Assembly (NCBI RefSeq): GCF_900105725.1
Contig: NZ_FNLM01000034.1
Span: 2,852,001-2,916,000, forward strand
Length of the DNA stretch: 64,000 nt
Direction of reading: 5' to 3'
DNA from: Gordonia westfalica
Lineage (GTDB): Bacteria > Actinomycetota > Actinomycetes > Mycobacteriales > Mycobacteriaceae
The notes below the pieces were generated by a model. It was given only the letters and a program-made list of their open reading frames with translations, ran no database searches and was not told the DNA's origin. A program made the translations under genes and the position numbers. This document shows positions 9,353-16,874 of the stretch, in pieces. Each line of letters starts with the position of its first letter. Position 1 is the first letter of the stretch.

Positions 9353-10516
9353 TCAGAGCGAGGAGATCTCGCTCATCGGGTCGATCAGCACCTTCGCATG
9401 ATGAGCGGCCGTCCCGAGAGCGTCGAACGCCGGCGCGACCCCCTCTAGTCCGACGGTGGCGGTGATCATCGGCGCGACGTCGACCTTGCCCGCGGCGATC
9501 ATCTGCAGGGTCTGGTGGAATTCGGCCGGATCGTAGACGAAGACGAATCGCAGCTCGATCTCCTTGTTGAGCGCCATCGCCGGACGGAACGTGTCCGGTT
9601 CCATGCACACACCCACCACGACGACGCGTGAGCGGAACGGCGCGTTCGACACGACGTGCTCGATCATGCCGGGGGTGCCCACGCATTCGAAGATCACCGG
9701 ACCGGTCGGCGTCGCGCCGAGCCGGTCGGCGACCCGGAACAGGGAAGGCCACGGCGCCAACGGGATTCGACGCAGGGTGCGCATCGCGTCGAATGCGGTG
9801 CCGAGCAGGTCCTGGGCGGCGGTGACGTACCTGCCCTCTCGCGCGCACCGGTCGAACGGTGATTCCACGGCCGGGTCGACCACGATGTCGGCGCCGACCC
9901 GCCCGGCCAGGGCCCGACGACCCGCGGACAGATCGCTCGCGATGACGGTGCGCACGCCCGACGCCTTGAGCATCGCGATGACCGCGAGCCCGATGGGTCC
10001 GCACCCGATCACCACGGCGACGTCGCGCCGGCCGACCTCGCCGCGGCGTACCGCGTGATGGGCGACGGCCAGGGGTTCGGTGAGAGCGGCGTGGTCGACC
10101 GACAGACCGTCGGGGATCTCGAAGGTCATGTCCTCGGAGACCAATACGAACTGTGCGTAGGCACCCGGCGCCGATGCCGTCAGCCCGGTCAGGTGCGCCT
10201 CGCCGCCGTGGCGGATCATCGGGACCGACACCACCGGCGTCCCGGGCGCCCACCGCTTACGGCATCCGGGACCGTAGGACACCACCTCGCCGGCGAACTC
10301 GTGGCCCATGACCACCGACTGGCCGGAGCGCATGAACGCGTCGTAGCCGACCTCCTCGGACACGTCTGCCGTCGCATCGCAGTGCACGCGCGCGTGGAGG
10401 TCGGAACCGCAGATACCTGCCCGCAGGACACGCAGGAGCACCTGCCCGGTCTCCGGTACGGGAGTGGGAACGTCCTGGACGGTCAGCTCACCGGCTCGAC
10501 ACACGACTGCACGCAT
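9353..10516 (-). CDS. Medium-chain (zinc-type) alcohol dehydrogenase
   Basis: A 387-aa MDR-family NAD(P)-dependent dehydrogenase. The catalytic zinc region is ICGSDLHAR followed by MGHEFAGEVV, with a Rossmann motif AVVIGCGPIGLAVIAMLKA at about residues 168-186. The structural-zinc lobe, normally CxxCxxC..C, reads instead MIRHGGEAHLTGL and has no cysteines. The protein therefore seems to lack the second zinc, as some MDR enzymes do. The substrate cannot be assigned. It converges on the transketolase-like gene. Confidence 0.88.
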   Translation of the reverse strand: MRAVVCRAGELTVQDVPTPVPETGQVLLRVLRAGICGSDLHARVHCDATADVSEEVGYDAFMRSGQSVVMGHEFAGEVVSYGPGCRKRWAPGTPVVSVPMIRHGGEAHLTGLTASAPGAYAQFVLVSEDMTFEIPDGLSVDHAALTEPLAVAHHAVRRGEVGRRDVAVVIGCGPIGLAVIAMLKASGVRTVIASDLSAGRRALAGRVGADIVVDPAVESPFDRCAREGRYVTAAQDLLGTAFDAMRTLRRIPLAPWPSLFRVADRLGATPTGPVIFECVGTPGMIEHVVSNAPFRSRVVVVGVCMEPDTFRPAMALNKEIELRFVFVYDPAEFHQTLQMIAAGKVDVAPMITATVGLEGVAPAFDALGTAAHHAKVLIDPMSEISSL

Positions 10517-10547
10517 GTCTCATGAGTATCAGTCGCAGGGGCTGCCG

Positions 10548-11729
10548 TCAGCCGAAGTAGACACTCCCCCGACGGCTCAGCATCCGGAAGAGGGTCTGCT
10601 GGATTTCTTCGCGGACATGGTCGGTCAGGTCGAAGACCACCATCGGATCGTCGGCCGACGACTCGTCGTAGGAGCCCGTCTCGATCGGCCGGCCGAAGTG
10701 GATGTGCCACTTCGACGGCAACGGCACCATGCCCAGCGGACCCAGCCACGGGAACAGCGGCGTGATCGGGAAGTACGGCAGGCCGAGCACCTTGGCGAGG
10801 GGCTTGAGGTCGGCGAGCATCGGGTAGATCTCCTCGGAGCCGACGATCGACACGGGGATGATCGGCGCCGCGTTGCGCAGCGCGGTCGTCACGAAGCCGC
10901 CCCGGCCGAACCGCTGCAGCTTGTAGCGATCCTTGTACAGCTTGCCGATGCCCTTGAAGCCCTCGGGCCAGACCGCGGTGAGCTCCCCCTGACGGAGCAG
11001 TCGGTCGGCGTCGTTGGTGCAGGCCACAGTGGCGCCGATGCGCCGCGCGACCTCGCTGATACCCGGCGAGTCGAAGGCCATGTCGGCGGCCAGGAGTCGC
11101 ACGTAGCGATTGTCGGGATGGTTGTCGCGGACAGCCAGAGAGGTGATGATCGCGTCGACCGGGATGGTGCCGGCATGGTTGGCGACGAGCAGCGCACCGC
11201 CCTCGAGGGGCAGGTTCTCGATTCCGGTCACCTCGACGCGGAACCACTTCTCGTAGACCTGCCGGACTGCCGGAAACCACACCGATTCGGTGAAATGGGG
11301 ATCGAATCCGAACTCGTCGACTTCGTACTCGCCGGCCATCCGCTCGCGGATGAAGCCCGCGGTGGAGGTCAGTGTGTCGGCGACCGCGTTCCGGATGCCA
11401 CCGAGGCTGAACAGCGGACTCGACTTCGACGGGCCACGGTGCTCCACACCGAGTACCTCGTCCGACAGGGCGATCTCGTTGCTGATCGGGGTCACCCGCG
11501 CGGGCGGGCGACCGAAACCATCGGTGTTGGGATGACCGAGAAACGAATCGCCTTGCGTGGCACCGTGTCTCGTTCGATGCCCCGAAGCCTGCTGGCTCGG
11601 ATGCCGACGTCGCCCGGAATCACGAGCACCGCGGCGGTCCACTGAGTCCGGCCCCGACGGTGACGCATAGAGCTGAATGACTTTCGCGGTACGTGCATCT
11701 GTCGCTCCGCTACCTGCCAAGGCGCTCAC
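10548..11729 (-). CDS. Lysophospholipid acyltransferase family protein (Rv0502-like)
   Basis: A 393-aa PlsC-type acyltransferase. It carries the catalytic motif VANHAGTIPVD (NHx4D-type, His-Asp about 5 residues apart) near residue 170, and the glycerol-phosphate-binding motif WPEGFKG in place of the usual PEG variant. The N-terminal ~100 residues are low in conservation, so the ATG at 11729 is tentative. It begins MSALAGSGATDARTAKVIQLY. It follows the epimerase gene on the same strand after a 337-bp gap, the same pairing as Rv0501-Rv0502. The likely role is acylation of a lysophospholipid or lipoglycan precursor at the membrane. Confidence 0.87.
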   Translation of the reverse strand: MSALAGSGATDARTAKVIQLYASPSGPDSVDRRGARDSGRRRHPSQQASGHRTRHGATQGDSFLGHPNTDGFGRPPARVTPISNEIALSDEVLGVEHRGPSKSSPLFSLGGIRNAVADTLTSTAGFIRERMAGEYEVDEFGFDPHFTESVWFPAVRQVYEKWFRVEVTGIENLPLEGGALLVANHAGTIPVDAIITSLAVRDNHPDNRYVRLLAADMAFDSPGISEVARRIGATVACTNDADRLLRQGELTAVWPEGFKGIGKLYKDRYKLQRFGRGGFVTTALRNAAPIIPVSIVGSEEIYPMLADLKPLAKVLGLPYFPITPLFPWLGPLGMVPLPSKWHIHFGRPIETGSYDESSADDPMVVFDLTDHVREEIQQTLFRMLSRRGSVYFG

Positions 11730-12066
11730 CCCTTGTCCCTGTCCCCAGGATCGTCCGTGTCTCGGTAAACCCCCTGCTCGGCGCTTGAACCGGGGGAGCC
11801 TGAACTACTGGCAATCGTTCCGTCACAGGCCATCCCCCCGGATCCACAGACGCAACGGTGCGTTTGTGGATGACATGAAACGGTGAACCCGGAAGCAACT
11901 GCGATCGTCCCCGCGTGATCGTCAGCATTTTCCCGAAGTCCTCACCCGTCGCGCGCGGTGGCGTGGCTGCTCCTGCCGGCGTTGTGGGTCTGACGTCCAA
12001 GTCTAGAGGTTGCAGTGACGTTGCGCACCTCGGACCGAACTCCTCGTATCAATCTCATCTCGCAGT
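11730..12066. other. 337-bp intergenic region with a near-perfect hairpin
   Basis: There is no convincing gene between the epimerase and acyltransferase genes. A hairpin occupies 11842-11871: ATCCACAGACGCA, a 4-base loop, and TGCGTTTGTGGAT, a 13-bp stem with one G-U pair. It lacks a T-run on either side, so it is not a classical terminator. The rest shows no clear promoter by eye. Confidence 0.6.
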
Positions 12067-13119
12067 TCACTGCAATTGATGTGCGGCGGACACGACACGC
12101 TGCTCGAACGCCCGCCAGGCGTCCGTCCCGATCACCGGCGTCACGCCGCTGCGTTCGACGAAGTCATCGAGTGTTTCCATGGTCGTGTACCGCGGCACGA
12201 AACCCAGCTCGGTACGCATCCTGGTGGTGTCCAGAACGCGACCGTAGGTGAGGAACTCGGTCTGGGACGATCGGAGTTTCGCCGAACGCAGATCCTGGAA
12301 GACACCGGCGATCGGCGCGAGAAGACTGCTCGGGACGGGCAGTTCGATGTGCCCGATCCGGCGGATCGCCTGGGTCAGCGTCACGACTCCCTCACCCGAC
12401 AGATTGAAGGTTCCCGGCTTCCCCGCGAGGGTCACGTGCTCCATCGCCGCGAGCGCGTCCTCCTCGTGCAGGAACTGCAGGCGCGGCTGGAAGCCGATTA
12501 CCGTGGGCACCACCGGCGCCGACAGGTAAGAACCCATACGCGTGGTGATCCGCGGCCCGAGCATCGCCTGGGGGCGCACGATCGTGATGTCGATGTCCGG
12601 GCGCCGGCGCCCGAGACCGCGGACGTAGCCCTCCACGTCCAGGAGGTCTCGGCCATAGCCCCGCTTGGGCTCACGGCGCGCGCGTGTCTCCTCGGAGAAG
12701 TGCGATGGGTCGCGCGCACTGGCGCCGTAGACCATCGCCGTGGACCGCAGCACGAGACGCTTCACCGACGGCGTCCGCTGACAGGCCGCACAGACCTGCA
12801 TCGCACCGACGACGTTGAACTCCTTGATGGCCGCCGAGTGCGGGGCGGTGTCGGCGATCGACGTGGCAGCGTGCACCACGGTGTCGACCCCGTACGACAC
12901 CAACGCCTTCGCGATCGTGGGACGCCGGATGTCCAGCCGCAGGAATTCCGCCCGCCCCATGCGGCGCAGGAGGTCCTTGCGCGGCACCCGTGAGTCCACG
13001 GCCAGCACACGCTCGATCTGAGGATTGGCCGCGAGCCGCGCGACCAGGTACCCCCCCAGGAAAGTCGACGCCCCCGTGACCAGGACGACTCGGGGCAACA
13101 CTGAGGAGGATTCGGCCAT
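12067..13119 (-). CDS. NAD-dependent epimerase/dehydratase (extended SDR; Rv0501/GalE2-like)
   Basis: A 350-aa short-chain dehydrogenase with the N-terminal Rossmann motif VVLVTGASTFLGGYLVARL (TGxxxxxG, residues ~12-30). A DxRxPRKDLL turn, HAATSIADT, and an active-site region with RSTAMVYGAS follow, where Tyr is the expected catalytic residue, though the Lys of YxxxK is not obvious. Family members act on nucleotide sugars or sterols. The position beside bS22, a BldC-like protein and proC matches Rv0501. The substrate remains unknown. Confidence 0.85.
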   Translation of the reverse strand: MAESSSVLPRVVLVTGASTFLGGYLVARLAANPQIERVLAVDSRVPRKDLLRRMGRAEFLRLDIRRPTIAKALVSYGVDTVVHAATSIADTAPHSAAIKEFNVVGAMQVCAACQRTPSVKRLVLRSTAMVYGASARDPSHFSEETRARREPKRGYGRDLLDVEGYVRGLGRRRPDIDITIVRPQAMLGPRITTRMGSYLSAPVVPTVIGFQPRLQFLHEEDALAAMEHVTLAGKPGTFNLSGEGVVTLTQAIRRIGHIELPVPSSLLAPIAGVFQDLRSAKLRSSQTEFLTYGRVLDTTRMRTELGFVPRYTTMETLDDFVERSGVTPVIGTDAWRAFEQRVVSAAHQLQ

Positions 13120-13249
13120 GGGGTCGAGGCTAACGGCATCGACCCGTTTCGGCCCGCCGAGGTGCCGGGATCGCCGGGATCGGTGACGAACGGCCCGGGA
13201 ACCCGATCATTCGTGTGACAAAAGACCTCGCGACAAACAGCCGGCACAA

Positions 13250-13303
13250 GGACCCGCCGAGGCGGGCCCGAGAAAAGCAAAAGGACCCGCCGAGGCGGGT
13301 CCT
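13250..13303 (-). terminator. Tandem terminator hairpins downstream of the bS22 gene
   Basis: The second hairpin, 13282-13303, is AGGACCCGC-CGAG-GCGGGTCCT. Read on the minus strand it is followed by TTTTGCTTTTC, so it is a good intrinsic terminator for the bS22 gene ending at 13320. A near-copy of the stem (GGACCCGCC-GAG-GCGGGCCC) follows at 13250-13270, giving a duplicated terminator. It insulates the epimerase gene at 13119 from the ribosomal-protein transcript. Confidence 0.8.
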
Positions 13304-13319
13304 GGTGCCAAAGGAGTGC

Positions 13320-13421
13320 TTATTTGCCGAGTTTACGACGCTGCACCCGGGTTCGACGCAGCAGCTTGCGGTGCTTCTTCTTCGACATGCGCTTGCGGCG
13401 CTTCTTGATAACTGAACCCAT
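13320..13421 (-). CDS. Small ribosomal protein bS22 (33 aa, AURKAIP1/COX24 type)
   Basis: The 33-residue peptide begins [19 protein letters not shown], continues with [14 protein letters not shown], and is almost wholly basic. It agrees with the mycobacterial bS22 protein (Rv0500B), known from M. smegmatis 30S ribosome structures. It reads leftward from ATG 13421 to TAA 13320 and is followed by a strong tandem terminator. Ordinary gene callers often miss a gene this short. It lies between the BldC-like gene and the epimerase, as in mycobacteria. Confidence 0.95.
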
Positions 13422-13653
13422 CGGGGCGCTTCCTCACGATTGACACTGATGTACTTGACCGACCCTGGCCTGCACTCGATCGGCTTCGTCAGTGGTCATC
13501 GACTGGCGTCGACGATCCGGCTCGAGGAGCTCACCGGTACATCCAGGTACGCGACCACTGAGCCTACCGGGCGGGGTGTCGGATCAGAAATCGCGGGGGC
13601 CGAAAACGCCCTCGCGACCACCGGTCGACACGCGCGAGACCCCGTCAGAACAC

Positions 13654-13694
13654 AGCACTCCCGGGGCGACGCCGTGGCCGCCCTCGGGAGTGCT
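13654..13694 (-). terminator. Hairpin downstream of the BldC-like gene
   Basis: AGCACTCCCG at 13654-13663 pairs perfectly with CGGGAGTGCT at 13685-13694, 40 bp beyond the stop of the BldC-like gene. The following minus-strand sequence is only weakly T-rich. It occupies much of the 312-bp gap 13422-13733, in which no other gene is visible; the bS22 promoter should also lie there. Confidence 0.6.
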
Positions 13695-13733
13695 GGGTAG
13701 AACTGCTGATCGGCGCGTCGGCCGAGACCGAAC

Positions 13734-13967
13734 CTAGCCGGCGTCGAAGTACGACGTCTCCAGGTAGTCGTGCACCGCTTTCGCATGCACACGGAACGAG
13801 CGTCCAACCCGAACCGCAGGCAGTTCGCCGTTGTGGACGAGTCGGTAAACGGTCATCTTCGAAACGCGCATCAGCGACGCAACCTCGGCGACGGTGAGGA
13901 ACTGCGACGCAGAAGTCGCATTGCTCACCGAAGCTGTCCTGTCACCAGGAGTGTCTGCAGGTGCCAT
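13734..13967 (-). CDS. BldC-family (MerR/excisionase-type) DNA-binding protein
   Basis: A 77-aa protein whose core FLTVAEVASLMRVSKMTVYRLVHNGELPAVRVGRSFRV is split here as FLTVAEVASLMRVSKMTVY (residues 23-41) and the wing RVGRSFRVHAKAVHDYL. This is a stand-alone winged HTH of the BldC type, related to phage excisionases. It corresponds to Rv0500A by position and size. BldC controls developmental genes in Streptomyces; the mycobacterial role is less clear. The N-terminal 20 residues are variable, so the exact start is uncertain. Confidence 0.9.
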   Translation of the reverse strand: MAPADTPGDRTASVSNATSASQFLTVAEVASLMRVSKMTVYRLVHNGELPAVRVGRSFRVHAKAVHDYLETSYFDAG

Positions 13968-14155
13968 TGATCACTCATACCTCCGGTGCACGCGTCGCGG
14001 CCGCAGGCTTCCCCTCCTGCGGACATCAGACACGCACGTGCTTAAAGCAGCTTAGCGTGGCAGATGTGAAAAAAGCGACGTGAGGGACCGGGTTTTCTGG
14101 GATTTCTGTGACTCGACCCCAACATGCAGGGGTTTAGCGGCCCATCGACCACTAC

Positions 14156-15016
14156 TCATGGGGTGTCGGAGACCGCGTGTCCCGACGCCAAACCCTCGAC
14201 TTCCACTCGACGTCCGCCGCGTGCGCTGGCAGCCGCACAGGCGCGTGTGGCCTGGTAGACGGCGTGCCGGAGGCCGTTCGCCTCGAATTCGCGGATCGCC
14301 TCGGCGGTGGTGCCGCCCGGCGAGGTCACCGCGGCCCGCAGATCGACCGGCGACATGCCCGAATCGCTGAGCAGGATCCCGGCGCCGCGAATCGTCTGTA
14401 CCGCCATCTCCGAGGCCTGCGCGCGGGTCAGCCCCAGGCCGACGCCCGCGTCGATCATCGCCTCCGCGAGCAGGAAGACATAGGCCGGCCCCGACCCGGA
14501 CACGGCCGTGACCGCGTCCATCTGCTTCTCGGGCACCACGGCCACCCGACCCACGGTCTTGAGCAGGCCGACGACCGCGTCGAGCTGCTCCTCCTCGACG
14601 TAGCGGCCGGCCGACACCGCGCACATGGCCTCGTTGACCAGCATCGGGGTGTTGGGCATGACCCGGATGACCGGGGAACCCGCCTGCAGCGCGCTCTCGT
14701 AGCGAGCCAACGGGATACCGGCGACCAGGGTCACCGTCACCCGCTCGGTCTCGGACTCGTCCTCCGCCGAGGCGAGGATGCGGAGGATCGAGTCGACGTC
14801 GTCCGGCTTGATCGCCAGGAACACGTACTGAGCGGATTCCGCGGCCGTCTTCACGTCGGTCACCAGGACCCCGTACTCGTCGGCGATCTCGGACGCCCGG
14901 GATTCAAGCTTCTCCGCGACGACGAGGTCCTTCGTCGGGGTTCCGGCGCCGATCAGGCCTGCCAGCAGGGCCTCCCCGATCTTGCCTCCACCGATGATGG
15001 CGATGCGTTCGGTCAC
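14156..15016 (-). CDS. proC: ProC, pyrroline-5-carboxylate reductase
   Basis: The last step of proline synthesis, NAD(P)H reduction of 1-pyrroline-5-carboxylate. The 286-aa protein starts MTERIAIIGGGKIGEALLAGL with the Rossmann GGGKIGEA motif. The family signature region is VTAVSGSGPAYVFLLAEAM plus SPGGTTAEAI near residues 230-240. The C-terminal ~25 residues run a little past the usual end. It is 6 bp downstream of the thioesterase gene, so the two are probably cotranscribed. Confidence 0.95.
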   Translation of the reverse strand: MTERIAIIGGGKIGEALLAGLIGAGTPTKDLVVAEKLESRASEIADEYGVLVTDVKTAAESAQYVFLAIKPDDVDSILRILASAEDESETERVTVTLVAGIPLARYESALQAGSPVIRVMPNTPMLVNEAMCAVSAGRYVEEEQLDAVVGLLKTVGRVAVVPEKQMDAVTAVSGSGPAYVFLLAEAMIDAGVGLGLTRAQASEMAVQTIRGAGILLSDSGMSPVDLRAAVTSPGGTTAEAIREFEANGLRHAVYQATRACAAASARGGRRVEVEGLASGHAVSDTP

Positions 15017-15022
15017 GAATGT

Positions 15023-15898
15023 CTACCTTCCTGCGGGAATGAGTGCCAATTGACGGGACTGGGCGACAACTGTCCCGGTCGAGTCCACCACGAGATGATC
15101 CTCCTCGAACATCCCGGGCCCGACCTCGGTACTCAACGCGGCGAAGCGCAGCCACCCCGGCGCGGGATGCCGGCGCACATAGGTGGTCAGCTGCACGGTC
15201 GGTGCCCAGCCGAACATCGCGAGGTTGAAGACCACCGGCGGCGAGATGTCGCACACCAGGACCGAGAAGTATTCGTCGGGGTCGAGTCCCTTGGGGCGGA
15301 TCCACCCGCGCACGAGCGGCTCACCGGTCTCACCGCGGACCATCGGGAACGTCTCCGCGTCGAGGACCAGGTCGATCGCCGCACCGAGATGGTTGACCTC
15401 GGCGATCGGCGAGCCGTCCAGCGTGATGCCGGTCGACGGCGGTTCGGCGGGCGTGCCGTCGAGCGCGTTCGGGCCGGAGTGATGCGGGGTCCCCGTGTCC
15501 GGGCGGGCCATCGTCACCGACGACGACACGACCGTGCGCCCCTGCTGCACGGCGTCGACCTGCAGGACCGTCACGGTCCGGCCGCGTTTGCGCACGGAGA
15601 TCGCGAGATCGACATCAGCGGCGTCGGGTGCGGTCAGGTAGTCGCTGGCGATGGCCACCGGGATCATCGCGGCGGTCGCCTCGGCGAGTTTCGGGTCACC
15701 GCCGTCCAGACCTGGGGGAGGTGTGAGAGCGGTGAGCGCGGTGCGCGCCGCCTTGGCGACGACCATCTGCAGGCTGCCGCCGTGCACCTTGGGGCCGATC
15801 GTGAAGGTCTCGTCGATGTGCGCCCGCAGGGTGATGGCGTCGGGACCACCGCGGCCCACCTCGGTCAGCAGCTGCACCTCGGTGATCTTGCTGGTCAT
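15023..15898 (-). CDS. Thioesterase-superfamily (hotdog, acyl-CoA thioesterase-like) protein, Rv0499-like
   Basis: A 291-aa protein beginning MTSKITEVQLLTEVGRGGPD. The segments FTIGPKVHGGSLQMVVAKAA and DVDLAISVRKRGRTVTVLQ have the pattern of tandem hotdog folds in acyl-CoA thioesterase-like proteins. The ATG at 15898 is preferred; a longer in-frame opening would run toward the upstream TIM-barrel gene with poor coding character. It lies between the TIM-barrel gene and proC, as Rv0498-Rv0499-proC. No catalytic residues can be assigned with confidence. Confidence 0.8.
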   Translation of the reverse strand: MTSKITEVQLLTEVGRGGPDAITLRAHIDETFTIGPKVHGGSLQMVVAKAARTALTALTPPPGLDGGDPKLAEATAAMIPVAIASDYLTAPDAADVDLAISVRKRGRTVTVLQVDAVQQGRTVVSSSVTMARPDTGTPHHSGPNALDGTPAEPPSTGITLDGSPIAEVNHLGAAIDLVLDAETFPMVRGETGEPLVRGWIRPKGLDPDEYFSVLVCDISPPVVFNLAMFGWAPTVQLTTYVRRHPAPGWLRFAALSTEVGPGMFEEDHLVVDSTGTVVAQSRQLALIPAGR

Positions 15899-15965
15899 GG
15901 TCCCCGCTTTCGTCTCGGCGACCCCGGCGCCGGACGAAAAGGACCGCAACGTGACGATCTCCGCG

Positions 15966-16874
15966 TCACTTGTTGCGCCGGCCGGCACTCTCGGGGTGCA
16001 GCTCCCGCTTGAGGTGCTGCCGCGCAAAATCTAGCGAACGGGCCAGCAGTGCACTGCGTTCGGGCTTGGTGCGCGCACTGCCGGTGGTGACCTCCAGCAC
16101 GACGGCCCCGGCGAAGTCGCTCGCCGCGATCCGGCGACACACCTCCGCACAGGGCTGCCCGCCGTCTCCGGGGATGAGGTGTTCGTCGGTCGCCGCGCCG
16201 TGACCGTCGGCGAGATGCAGGTGGTTGAGGTTCGCCCCCATGCGATCGAGCAGGTCCAGAGCGTCGACCCCGGCCGTCGCGGTGTGCGAGAGGTCGAGGG
16301 TGTAGTTCGCGTATCCGTCGTCGGTGGGGTCGATCGACTTGCCGAACGCCGACGCGGCGAGGCCGGGCCCACCGCCCCGCTTCTGGAGTCGTCGCACGGA
16401 TGGTTCACGTGATCCGAAGAAGCGGTCCGCGCGCATCGGGAACATGTTCTCCACGGCTATCGCGACCCCGCTGTCGTCCTCGAGCTCTCCGACGAGGTCG
16501 TCGAAGGCCGACACGTAACCGCGCTGCCAGCGGAACGGCGGGTGCACCACGACGGTCGGCGCGCCGAGATCCTCGGCCGCCTGCACGGAGCGCGCCAGTT
16601 TCACCACCGGGTCCCGGCCCCAGACGCGCTGGGAGATCAGCAGGCACGGGGCGTGGATCGAAAGGACCGGCACCTGATAGTGGTCGGACAGATAGCCGAC
16701 GCGCCGGATGTCCTGGCTGACCGGGTCGCCCCAGACCATCAGCTCCACTCCGTCGTAGCCGAGATCCGCCGCGTAGGCGAAGGCCGCCTCGGTGTTCTGC
16801 GGGTAGACCGAGGCGGTCGACAGACCGATGGGTATCTCCGGCCTGGGGAGCGGAGGCGACTCGGACGGCGTCAC
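15966..16874 (-). CDS. Sugar phosphate isomerase/epimerase-like TIM-barrel protein (Rv0498-like)
   Basis: A 302-aa xylose-isomerase-like TIM barrel. Strand ends carry predicted metal ligands: GYDGVELMVWGDP, VLSIHAPCLL, TVVVHPPFRW, VAIAVENMFP, YTLDLSHTA and HLHLADGHGA. Two further acidic residues near AVVLEVTT fit the fold. The GTG at 16874 overlaps the upstream membrane-protein stop in a GTGA 4-bp overlap, which decides the start and implies coupling. The substrate is unknown. Confidence 0.87.
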   Translation of the reverse strand: MTPSESPPLPRPEIPIGLSTASVYPQNTEAAFAYAADLGYDGVELMVWGDPVSQDIRRVGYLSDHYQVPVLSIHAPCLLISQRVWGRDPVVKLARSVQAAEDLGAPTVVVHPPFRWQRGYVSAFDDLVGELEDDSGVAIAVENMFPMRADRFFGSREPSVRRLQKRGGGPGLAASAFGKSIDPTDDGYANYTLDLSHTATAGVDALDLLDRMGANLNHLHLADGHGAATDEHLIPGDGGQPCAEVCRRIAASDFAGAVVLEVTTGSARTKPERSALLARSLDFARQHLKRELHPESAGRRNK

